DNA from: Bacteroidota bacterium
Lineage (GTDB): Bacteria > Bacteroidota > Bacteroidia > B-17B0 > Aurantibacillaceae
Direction of reading: 5' to 3'
Assembly (NCBI GenBank): GCA_947449125.1
Contig: CANFQR010000125.1
Location: 1-5,410, forward strand
DNA length: 5,410 nt
Below, one piece after another: positions 1-5,410 of the stretch. The notes beneath the pieces were generated by a model. The model saw nothing but the letters and a program-made list of their open reading frames with translations, was not told where the DNA came from and did not search any database. The position numbers were made by a program, and so were the translations under genes. The number at the start of each line of letters is the position of its first letter. Position 1 is the first letter of the stretch.

Positions 1-1333
1 ATACTGTAACAGTTCTAACTTTTGAATTTACACCCTGAGAACTACCAACAGTAAGCGTTATTGTGGTAACACCAGGAGTTGGAAAAGAAATTGAAGTATT
101 TGAATTGGTAGGATTTGCAATTACTGCCCCATTATCAGCTGTCCAAACGTAATTTGTAATTACAGCGTTATATGAAAAATCTTTCATTAATAAAGAACCA
201 CCTGAACAAACTGTGTAACCAGTTGTAGATAAGAAATCTGCAATTGGTGCACATCCTAAAGTATTATTAATATCTGTAAATGCTAAATTACCGGCTGACC
301 ATAAGTTGTTTCTACCAGCTGTTGCAGACTGTAATGCTGTTCTCATTCTGTTAGTTTGACCGGTTGTAAAATTCTTTGGACATGAAGAATAATCCATTAT
401 GTTTTCCACATTTTGGTAATAATTATTGGCATTTGCAGGATTAGGAGATGTACAAGTGAATGCGGTATTAGTTGAACTAGCGGGACAAGTACTAAAGTTA
501 CCTTTTGTGTCAGGTGTATCAGAAACTCCATCACCTCCGGCTGTTGAACCGCAAGAAACACCAGGATTGTTGGTATTGCCAAAAGTATGAGATAAATTAA
601 ACCAATGTCCAATTTCATGAGAAAGGGAACGAGCATTAAGCCCTGACAGGAAACTGTAATTATAAACAATTGCATCTTGGTCTGCAGGGCCATTACCCCA
701 AGTACCTGGTAAATAAGTATAACCAATAACTGTACCATTTTGACCTGTAGCAGCTACAATATCTTTTACAATAATAATATTTAGGTATTTTTGAGAATTC
801 CATGTAATTCCTGAATATAAAAAGCTGGTAGCTCCTGCTTGATTTCTGTCCCAAACAGTACGTGTATCATATCTGTGAACAATACCATTAGTACAGTTTC
901 CATTAGGATCTTTCTTGGCTAACATAAATTTTATGTCAGAATTAATATATAATGATTGAAATGGTGCAAATATTGTTGAGAAATCTGAACCTGCTGCTGC
1001 ATAGTCATTATTAACTTGAGCTAGCGCGGCAGTAATTGCAGCATCGGAAATATTTTCCGGACCGCCGGTGTGCAACACATGAAATACTACTGGAATTGTA
1101 TATTGAACTGCAGCAGATCTTTGCGAAGCAAAATTAGCCTCGTTTAAAATTGATTGTATATTCAAGACTTCGGCAGAAGCTTCGTATTTTTTTCGTGCTT
1201 CGGGGTTAGACTTAAAATAATCTTCCATTGCTGCAAAAGTTTCGCATGGTTGAATTTTTGATGATTGTGAAAAACCTGAAAGAGCCGTCAATAAGGTAAT
1301 TCCTAAAGAAATTTTTGTTAAAGTAGTTTTCAT
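1..1333 (-). CDS. Secreted M43-family (cytophagalysin/pappalysin-like) zinc metalloprotease with PKD domain, 3' end outside window
   Basis: The reading frame is open from ATG at 1333 to the left edge (444 codons), so the C-terminus is missing. Residues 1-23 form a signal peptide (basic MKTTLTK, hydrophobic core, ending GFSQ). A propeptide-like stretch follows, with Cys30 in QPCETF. The catalytic domain opens near residue 79 with IPVVFHVLHTGGPENIS, a hallmark of M43 enzymes. The zinc motif HEIGHWFNLSH is at 239-249 (ligands H239, H243, H249; catalytic E240). GDGVSDTP is at 267-274 and the Met-turn NIMDY at 311-315 (M313), followed by a C..FT.GQ..RM segment. From about 362 to 444 there is a PKD-type beta-sandwich domain (PIADF, YVWTADNG, ITLTV). 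Known M43 enzymes are extracellular zinc endopeptidases; in Bacteroidota they often carry a C-terminal type IX secretion signal, which would lie outside the window. Position 246 is Asn where the metzincin consensus has Gly. No promoter is visible in the 24 bp upstream, so it may share a transcript with the SPFH gene. Family assignment is firm; the substrate is unknown. Confidence 0.93.
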   Translation of the reverse strand, partial: MKTTLTKISLGITLLTALSGFSQSSKIQPCETFAAMEDYFKSNPEARKKYEASAEVLNIQSILNEANFASQRSAAVQYTIPVVFHVLHTGGPENISDAAITAALAQVNNDYAAAGSDFSTIFAPFQSLYINSDIKFMLAKKDPNGNCTNGIVHRYDTRTVWDRNQAGATSFLYSGITWNSQKYLNIIIVKDIVAATGQNGTVIGYTYLPGTWGNGPADQDAIVYNYSFLSGLNARSLSHEIGHWFNLSHTFGNTNNPGVSCGSTAGGDGVSDTPDTKGNFSTCPASSTNTAFTCTSPNPANANNYYQNVENIMDYSSCPKNFTTGQTNRMRTALQSATAGRNNLWSAGNLAFTDINNTLGCAPIADFLSTTGYTVCSGGSLLMKDFSYNAVITNYVWTADNGAVIANPTNSNTSISFPTPGVTTITLTVGSSQGVNSKVRTVTV

Positions 1334-1357
1334 GTGTTTATTTATTTTTTAACGAAA

Positions 1358-2293
1358 TTATTTTTTTGTATTGTTATTGTTTAATTGATTTATTGCCATC
1401 ATATCTTTCATAGTTTTTTGCATACCGTCCACACTACCATCCAAGAAAATTACATTTCCCTTGCCTTCTTGTGCAAAGTTCTTTACCGCTTCAGTCCACA
1501 TGCTAAACAAAATTAAAGAAGCATCTAAATTGGCTTCGCTCATTTCTTTAGCTGCACCTGCCATACCTTTTGCCACTTCTTGTCTAAATAAAGCAATACC
1601 TTCTCCTTTTAATTGCGATGCTTCCTTTTCAGCCTGTGCAGATATTTTAATAAAATTACCTTCAGCCTCGGCAGCTTTGGTTCTTGTGATTAATAAAGCC
1701 TGTCCTTCATTTTCTGCGGCTGACTTTAAATTATTACTTGCAACAACTTTTGCCATTGAACGCATTACTTCCTCATCAAATGTTATGTCGTTCAATTGTA
1801 AATCTATTAGGTGATAACCCCAATCTTCTAATGTTCTGTCTAATTGATCTTTAACAGCTTCAACAATTTCTCGCCTTAAAATTAAGACTTCAGATTGCTT
1901 TTTTGTTGCAACATAAGCCCGAACAGACCCCTCAACCGAACGTACAAGGGCCTGCATGAAATTTCGTTCATCTATAAATTTAAACGCCACATTTTTTATA
2001 GTTTCTTCGTCGCTATTAATTACTGAATACAACAACATTGCCGTAAAGTTTACGTTTGCTTGATCAATAGTAACCGCCTGAAAACCAAGTTCTGAACTTC
2101 TATTTTGAACCGATATTTTTTTAAATACTTTTTCAATTAAAGGTATTTTTAAATTTAGACCCGGCCTTAAAATACGACTAAATTTTCCGAAAATGGTTGT
2201 AATAGCAATTGTACCTTGCTGAACCGTAACAAATGATGTTAGAATTGCAAATAAAACTAAAACTAACACAATTAACAAACCTGATGGTATCAT
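1358..2293 (-). CDS. SPFH/band-7 domain membrane protein (stomatin/prohibitin superfamily, HIR-like)
   Basis: This 311-residue protein has one N-terminal membrane segment (about residues 5-24, GLLIVLVLVLFAILTSF). It is followed directly by a band-7 domain: VQQGTIAITTIFGKF at 24-38, RPGLNLKIPLIEKV at 43-56, then VTIDQANVNFTAMLLYSV at 74-91, and up to about residue 185. After it comes an Ala/Glu/Lys-rich coiled coil (about 188-255, with KAAEAEG and AEKEASQLKGEG) and a C-terminal oligomerisation-like segment (VIFLDGSVDGMQKTMKD, 281-297). The tail is Asn-rich (LNNNNTKK). Order and length resemble the plant HIR / bacterial stomatin-like branch more than HflK/HflC or QmcA. Family members build large membrane-bound ring or scaffold assemblies that influence membrane domains and membrane proteases; the specific role here is unknown. 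No NfeD-type partner is adjacent. The neighbour 24 bp downstream is the M43 protease. The ATG at 2293 is chosen because the transmembrane segment begins right after it and a promoter-like element lies just upstream. Confidence 0.92.
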   Translation of the reverse strand: MIPSGLLIVLVLVLFAILTSFVTVQQGTIAITTIFGKFSRILRPGLNLKIPLIEKVFKKISVQNRSSELGFQAVTIDQANVNFTAMLLYSVINSDEETIKNVAFKFIDERNFMQALVRSVEGSVRAYVATKKQSEVLILRREIVEAVKDQLDRTLEDWGYHLIDLQLNDITFDEEVMRSMAKVVASNNLKSAAENEGQALLITRTKAAEAEGNFIKISAQAEKEASQLKGEGIALFRQEVAKGMAGAAKEMSEANLDASLILFSMWTEAVKNFAQEGKGNVIFLDGSVDGMQKTMKDMMAINQLNNNNTKK

Positions 2294-2300
2294 AATAATA

Positions 2301-2308
2301 TATATTTG
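2301..2308 (+). promoter_or_regulatory. Candidate -7 element for the TPR gene
   Basis: TATATTTG matches the Bacteroidota -7 consensus TAnnTTTG exactly. It lies 46 bases before the GTG start of the TPR gene. No TTG is present at the expected -33 distance (about 2279-2281, inside the SPFH gene), so support rests on the -7 match and position alone, and the region is AT-rich enough for chance matches. Confidence 0.35.
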
Positions 2309-2310
2309 TA

Positions 2311-2342
2311 TAAAAGTATCAATTAATTTTTCGGTTTCAAAA
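2311..2342 (-). promoter_or_regulatory. Candidate promoter for the SPFH gene (TTTTG-N19-TACTTTTA)
   Basis: On the minus strand a TTTTG (2342-2338) is followed after 19 bases by TACTTTTA (2318-2311). This is the Bacteroidota -33/-7 layout with the final G of TAnnTTTG replaced by A. The -7 element ends 17 bases before the SPFH ATG, predicting a leader of roughly 13 nucleotides. It overlaps the region a plus-strand promoter for the TPR gene would use. Confidence 0.45.
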
Positions 2343-2354
2343 TCAATTATAACA

Positions 2355-3425
2355 GTGGCGAAAAACAGGTATAATCGGACTATTTTGTTAATCTGCCTTT
2401 GGTATTTTAATTTTTTAAATGGGCAAATTATTTCTACTGATAGTTTACCATCGTATCAGAAAATTTACAATAAGGCTATTATTTTAATTGATTCTGGTAA
2501 ATTTGATAAGGCTTTGCCACTTCTAAAAAATGTGATAAAAGAAAAAAAAGATTTCGGGCAGGCATATTCTAAAATGGCCTACATAAAAATTCAGCAAAAA
2601 AATTATAAAGACGCCGAAAAAGATTTATTAAAGGCCGAAAAATTACAACCCTATAATTTTGAAATTTTTAAGTTAAAAGGAATAAATTTTTTTTTAAATG
2701 GTAAATTTAATGCAAGTAAAGAAGCATTAGATTCTGCATTTGAAATATCTAAAACAGAAAAAATAGATGATTGGGAACTTTTGTATTATAGAGCATTGCT
2801 CATGTTTAAAGGTAAAAGCTACAAATCAGCTCAAGAAACATTAGAATCTGTAACAGACTTAAATCCTTCATGTGCCGAAGCTTATTATTTAAAAGGTGAA
2901 ATTAGATTTGTTAAAAAAGAATATAATTACGCTTTAAAAGAATTAAACGAGGCCATAAATAAATTACCGGTCACAAAACCTGATTATAACTTTTACAAAC
3001 TAAGGGCTAAAACCAAGTTTGAAATTCAAGATTACAAAGGCGCCGTAAATGACTGGAATGTTTACTTTGATGGAATTCCAAATGAAGAAGATGCATTAAT
3101 TTCAAGAGCCGCAGCTAAAATAAATTGTAAAGAATTTACTGGAGCAATTGTTGATTTAGATGAAGCTATTAAATTAAATAGTAAAAATCCTATAAGCTAT
3201 TGTTACAGAGGTGTAGCTAAGTCAGAAAACAAAGCTTTTAAAGAAGCATTGGACGATTATAATACTGCCATTAAATTAAAATTTGATTACGCTGCTGCTT
3301 TTTTTAACCGAGCTGCAACAAAAATGGCCATTAAAGATAAAATTGGGGCTTGCGATGATTTAAATAAAGCCGATGGATTGGGAAATTTACAAGCGGCAAG
3401 AATTATCGATAAATATTGTAAATAA
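2355..3425 (+). CDS. Exported tetratricopeptide-repeat protein, GTG start
   Basis: The predicted 356-residue protein begins with an apparent signal peptide (KNRYNR, then ILLICLWYFNF, ending LNGQ at 21-24), so it is probably periplasmic or outer-membrane associated. No lipobox is visible. The rest is almost entirely TPR units of about 34 residues, at roughly 34-67, 68-101, 102-135, 139-172, 173-206, 211-244, 245-278, 279-312 and 313-346. The clearest are those with the A..D...AI.L pattern, such as GAIVDLDEAIKLNSKNP and EALDDYNTAIKLKFDYA. The end, GACDDLNKADGLGNLQAARIIDKYC, is the typical closing unit of Bacteroidota TPR proteins. TPR arrays form alpha-solenoids that bind partner proteins; the partner is not deducible. 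GTG at 2355 is chosen because there is no upstream in-frame ATG and a TTG start at 2385 would drop the basic n-region of the signal peptide. The gene is divergent from the SPFH gene and convergent with apaG. Confidence 0.9.
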   Translation: MAKNRYNRTILLICLWYFNFLNGQIISTDSLPSYQKIYNKAIILIDSGKFDKALPLLKNVIKEKKDFGQAYSKMAYIKIQQKNYKDAEKDLLKAEKLQPYNFEIFKLKGINFFLNGKFNASKEALDSAFEISKTEKIDDWELLYYRALLMFKGKSYKSAQETLESVTDLNPSCAEAYYLKGEIRFVKKEYNYALKELNEAINKLPVTKPDYNFYKLRAKTKFEIQDYKGAVNDWNVYFDGIPNEEDALISRAAAKINCKEFTGAIVDLDEAIKLNSKNPISYCYRGVAKSENKAFKEALDDYNTAIKLKFDYAAAFFNRAATKMAIKDKIGACDDLNKADGLGNLQAARIIDKYCK

Positions 3426-3469
3426 ATAGTTTTAAACTCTCTGCTTAATTTAATTTTGAGGGAACTATT
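3425..3469. terminator. Imperfect inverted repeat between convergent TPR gene and apaG, weak bidirectional terminator candidate
   Basis: AATAGTT (3425-3431) is complementary to AACTATT (3463-3469). Inside it CTCTC (3437-3441) can pair with GAGGG (3458-3462, one G-U pair), leaving a five-base bulge and a 16-base loop. The structure begins at the TPR stop codon and overlaps the end of apaG, where two converging transcripts must stop. It is AT-rich and lacks a strong T-run on either side, so the terminator role is only an inference. Confidence 0.22.
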
Positions 3470-3831
3470 AAATCAAATGTTGGAATTTGAACATTAAACG
3501 ATGTATCATCCATTAAACGTAACATCGTGTAATGGCCTTTCATATAGCCCATATCACTCATTAAATTACATCCACTGTTATATTGAAATTTTTGTCCAGG
3601 TTCTAATACCGGAGTTTCGCCAACTACTCCATCTCCGTCAACCTCTCGCTTATCTCCTGTACTATCAAATATATCCCAATGTCTGCTGAGCAACTTAACA
3701 GAAAAACTACTTTTGTTTTCGATAGTAATAAAATAAACAAAAAAATAATGATTATCATTAGGCAAGCTATTTTCAGCCATATAAAACACCTCTACAGAAA
3801 TTTCAATATTTTGTGTTGTTGTTTTTACCAT
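3445..3831 (-). CDS. apaG: ApaG family protein
   Basis: The 128-residue product matches the usual ApaG length (about 125) and spans the whole single-domain family. The diagnostic central stretch is DGDGVVGETPVLEPGQKFQY (65-84), followed by S86 and MGYMKGHYTML (94-104). This agrees with the family pattern GxGVVGxxPxLxPGxxFxYxS...GxMxGxY. The first part (TTTQNIEISVEVFY, then FFVYFITIENKSS) supplies the opening strands of an FN3/immunoglobulin-like beta sandwich. ApaG (CorD) was linked genetically to cobalt resistance and magnesium efflux in enterobacteria; its biochemical activity is still unclear, and related domains occur in F-box proteins. The start is ATG at 3831; a TTG four codons upstream (3843) would also be in frame but adds nothing conserved. 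It lies 64 bp downstream of bshA on the same strand, so co-transcription is possible. The gene itself is intact and ordinary. Confidence 0.95.
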   Translation of the reverse strand: MVKTTTQNIEISVEVFYMAENSLPNDNHYFFVYFITIENKSSFSVKLLSRHWDIFDSTGDKREVDGDGVVGETPVLEPGQKFQYNSGCNLMSDMGYMKGHYTMLRLMDDTSFNVQIPTFDLIVPSKLN

Positions 3832-3895
3832 GAGTACATGCAATATTAAATGGTATTTTCTTAATTAAAAATAGCTCAGTAAAAATTTAACATTT

Positions 3896-5029
3896 TTAAG
3901 ATAGAGAATTTGAAATTAATTTCGAATATAAACTCTCATACAATGGTAAAACATTATTTATATCAAAATGTTTTGCTTGTTCGAAAGCATTTTCACGAAA
4001 ATTTTGAAATAAATTATTATCTGATAAAAGCTTAATTGAATTAGCAGCCATTTCCTCTATACTACCTACTTCACTTAAAAATCCGGTTTTACCATGAATA
4101 TTTACTTCAGGCAAACCACCACTATTTGTACTGATAACCGGAACTTTCATTGCCATGGCTTCTAAAGCAGATAAACCAAAGCTCTCTGTTTCAGATGGTA
4201 AAATAAATAAATCTGCAACACTTAAAATTTCTTTCGGATCGGCAATTTTACCAAGATTAATGACATCATGACTCAAATTTAACTGCCTGCATAATTGATC
4301 AATAGCTGCTTTTTCAGGTCCGTCACCTACCAAAATAAGTTTTGAAGGAACTGCTTTTTTTACAAGATCAAAAATCCTAATAACATCTTCTATTCTTTTT
4401 ACTTTTCGAAAATTACTGATGTGAACCAAAATTTTTTCGCCATTTGGAGCATACTTGTGCTTATTACAATTTTTTGGATGTGTTTGATATTCTTCAATAT
4501 TAATAAAATTTGGTATTACCGAAATTTTATTATCAATCTTAAACGTTTTTAAAGTTTCCATTTTTAAACTTTCAGATACAGAAGTAATAATATTAGAATG
4601 GTTTAGAGAAAATCTAATTACGGGTTCAAAAGCTGGGTCTCTTCCAACTAATGTAATATCGGTACCATGCAATGTTGTAACATATGGCAAATGAATTTTT
4701 TTTGATTTTAAAATTTGTTGGGCCATATAGGCCACCGAAGCATGTGGTATTGCATAATGCACATGCAAAACATCTAATTGCTCAAAAATAGCTACATCAA
4801 CTATTTTACTTGCCAACACGCTTTCATAAGGTTGATAATCAAACAATGGATAATCGTTAACACTAAACTCATGATAAAACAAATTCTCGTCAAATAAATT
4901 TAATCTAAAAGGTTGACTATACGACATAAAATGTACTTTATGCCCTTTTTTTGCGAGCGATTTACCTAATTCAGTAGCCACAACGCCACTACCACCATAA
5001 GTCGGAAAACAAACCATTCCTATATTCAT
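3896..5029 (-). CDS. bshA: N-acetyl-alpha-D-glucosaminyl L-malate synthase BshA (bacillithiol synthesis)
   Basis: BshA transfers GlcNAc from UDP-GlcNAc to L-malate with retention of configuration, giving GlcNAc-malate, the first step of bacillithiol synthesis in the cytoplasm. The 377-residue protein has a complete GT-B fold of family GT4. The N-terminal domain carries CFPTYGGSGVVATELGKSLA (7-26), whose GGSG loop belongs to the active site. SQPFRLN (38-44), HVHYAIPHA (89-97) and TLHGTDITLVGRDP (119-132) follow. The C-terminal nucleotide-sugar domain has HISNFRKVKR (203-212), LILVGDGPEK (231-240) and the E-x7-E motif with E282 and E290 (ESFGLSALEAM). These stretches match known BshA proteins across Bacillota and Bacteroidota, separating it from generic GT4 enzymes. 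The other pathway genes, bshB and bshC, are not in the window. It is divergent from queE, and a -7-like element lies 17 bases before the ATG. Motifs are complete, with no sign of decay. Confidence 0.96.
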   Translation of the reverse strand: MNIGMVCFPTYGGSGVVATELGKSLAKKGHKVHFMSYSQPFRLNLFDENLFYHEFSVNDYPLFDYQPYESVLASKIVDVAIFEQLDVLHVHYAIPHASVAYMAQQILKSKKIHLPYVTTLHGTDITLVGRDPAFEPVIRFSLNHSNIITSVSESLKMETLKTFKIDNKISVIPNFINIEEYQTHPKNCNKHKYAPNGEKILVHISNFRKVKRIEDVIRIFDLVKKAVPSKLILVGDGPEKAAIDQLCRQLNLSHDVINLGKIADPKEILSVADLFILPSETESFGLSALEAMAMKVPVISTNSGGLPEVNIHGKTGFLSEVGSIEEMAANSIKLLSDNNLFQNFRENAFEQAKHFDINNVLPLYESLYSKLISNSLS

Positions 5030-5046
5030 AAAAAACTAAGTTTAAA

Positions 5047-5076
5047 CAAATTTACGATAATAAACATTGAAATTAA
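5047..5076 (-). promoter_or_regulatory. Candidate bshA promoter (TTA-N19-TAAATTTG)
   Basis: On the minus strand TAAATTTG (5054-5047) is an exact TAnnTTTG -7 element. At the 19-base spacing there is TTA (5076-5074) instead of TTG. The -7 element ends 17 bases before the bshA ATG, predicting a leader near 13 nucleotides, the same geometry as the SPFH candidate. Confidence 0.5.
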
Positions 5077-5113
5077 TTTTAATAAAAGCGTTGAGAATTT
5101 AATGAATATATAA

Positions 5114-5143
5114 TTGTGTATAAGTAATACATAACTATCTTTA
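5114..5143 (+). promoter_or_regulatory. Candidate queE promoter (TTG-N19-TATCTTTA)
   Basis: TTG (5114-5116) is followed after 19 bases by TATCTTTA (5136-5143), the Bacteroidota layout with the last consensus G changed to A. The element ends only six bases before the GTG proposed as the queE start, so transcription would begin almost at the start codon. Confidence 0.42.
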
Positions 5144-5149
5144 CCATCT

Positions 5150-5410
5150 GTGAATTATAAATTACATAGTTTAACACCTGAAAACGAAACCTTGTTAAAC
5201 AATGGAGAGTTGCTTCCTATTATGGAAGAATTTTATACCATACAGGGCGAAGGTTTTAACACTGGTAAAGCAGCGTATTTCATACGAATTGGTGGCTGCG
5301 ATGTTGGTTGCCATTGGTGCGATGTAAAAGAAAGCTGGGACGCTAACATGCATCCATTAACACGAATTGATAAAATTATTTCAAATATAAAACTATGGAA
5401 TGCTAAAAGC
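5150..5410 (+). CDS. queE: 7-carboxy-7-deazaguanine synthase QueE, N-terminal part (3' end outside window)
   Basis: QueE is a radical-SAM enzyme that converts 6-carboxy-5,6,7,8-tetrahydropterin to 7-carboxy-7-deazaguanine in the synthesis of preQ0 and queuosine. The first 87 residues are present. LLPIMEEFYTIQGEGFNTGK (21-40) matches the conserved QueE opening, where the QGEG segment contacts substrate. AAYFIRIGGCDVGCHWCDVK (41-60) contains the cluster-binding CxxxCxxC (C50, C54, C57), and ESWDANMHP follows. An in-frame stop at 5132-5134 limits the start. GTG at 5150 is preferred over ATG at 5222 because Bacteroidota QueE proteins usually carry about 20 residues ahead of LPxMEEFYTIQGEG, and the frame here supplies them (NYKLHSLTPENETLLNNGE). 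The ATG at 5222 would still retain the MEEFYTIQGEG core. The gene is divergent from bshA across 120 bp. Identity is firm; the start is less certain. Confidence 0.94.
   Translation, partial: MNYKLHSLTPENETLLNNGELLPIMEEFYTIQGEGFNTGKAAYFIRIGGCDVGCHWCDVKESWDANMHPLTRIDKIISNIKLWNAKS

Noticed and set aside
397..738. Minus-strand open frame of 113 codons inside the protease gene
   Set aside because: It overlaps the M43 gene on the same strand in another frame; its translation is a low-complexity Leu/Ile/Val-rich string with no domain, while the M43 frame has all catalytic motifs.
1461..1814. Plus-strand open frame of 117 codons opposite the SPFH gene
   Set aside because: It is an antisense shadow of the SPFH coiled-coil region; the Ala/Ser-rich translation mirrors Ala/Glu codons on the true strand.
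3501..3689. Plus-strand open frame of 62 codons opposite apaG
   Set aside because: It lies entirely antisense to a well-conserved apaG and has no recognisable features or promoter.
3832..3895. TATTTTTA upstream of apaG as its own promoter
   Set aside because: It resembles TAnnTTTG with one mismatch, but no TTG lies at 19-base spacing, and poly-T/A stretches make such matches common; apaG could equally be read from bshA.
3881..3897. AAAAAT / ATTTTT inverted repeat at the end of bshA as a terminator
   Set aside because: The six-pair stem is A-T only and sits in an AT-rich spacer; it would be too weak to act as an intrinsic terminator, and such matches are expected by chance here.
5030..5149. 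Search for a preQ1 riboswitch or tRNA in the queE-bshA intergenic region
   Set aside because: The 120 bp hold no GC-containing stem with the A-rich tail expected of a preQ1 riboswitch and no cloverleaf; a promoter so close to queE also leaves no leader to fold.
1..5410. Mobile element, CRISPR array, toxin-antitoxin or defence cassette
   Set aside because: No terminal inverted repeats, transposase or integrase motifs, spaced direct repeats or defence-type domains were seen; nearly every base is in an identifiable chromosomal-type gene.

Overview
The window is AT-rich chromosomal DNA that reads as Bacteroidota, probably a free-living or aquatic lineage; I cannot place it more finely. Five things point there: a secreted M43 (cytophagalysin/pappalysin-type) metalloprotease with a PKD domain, the bacillithiol enzyme BshA, a QueE N-terminus of the form common in that phylum, signal peptides ending in ...FSQ or ...NGQ, and promoter-like elements of the Bacteroidota type (TTG / 19 bases / TAnnTTTG) with no clear Shine-Dalgarno sequences.

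Layout. Bases 1-1333 (minus) hold the N-terminal 444 residues of the M43 protease, whose C-terminus lies beyond the left edge. Next, 24 bp away and on the same strand, is a 311-residue SPFH/band-7 membrane protein (1358-2293). A 61-bp divergent intergenic region carries candidate promoters in both directions. It is followed by a plus-strand exported TPR-repeat protein starting at GTG (2355-3425). That gene converges, with a 19-bp gap, on apaG (3445-3831, minus). apaG lies downstream of bshA (3896-5029, minus), separated by 64 bp. A 120-bp divergent region with a candidate promoter on each strand leads to the start of queE (5150 to the right edge, plus).

How the genes relate. They do not form one visible pathway. 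The SPFH-M43 pair may be one transcript. bshA and apaG may be another, but their functions (low-molecular-weight thiol synthesis; a small divalent-cation-related FN3-like protein) are not known to be linked. queE is a housekeeping gene of queuosine (7-deazaguanine) synthesis. I see no mobile element, CRISPR array, tRNA/rRNA gene, phage gene or obvious defence system. Every part of the window is coding or within 120 bp of a gene. The points worth a second look are modest: a variant zinc-binding motif with a possible cysteine switch in the protease, a compact pair of opposing promoters, a recurrent promoter geometry, and non-ATG starts including a possibly leaderless queE.
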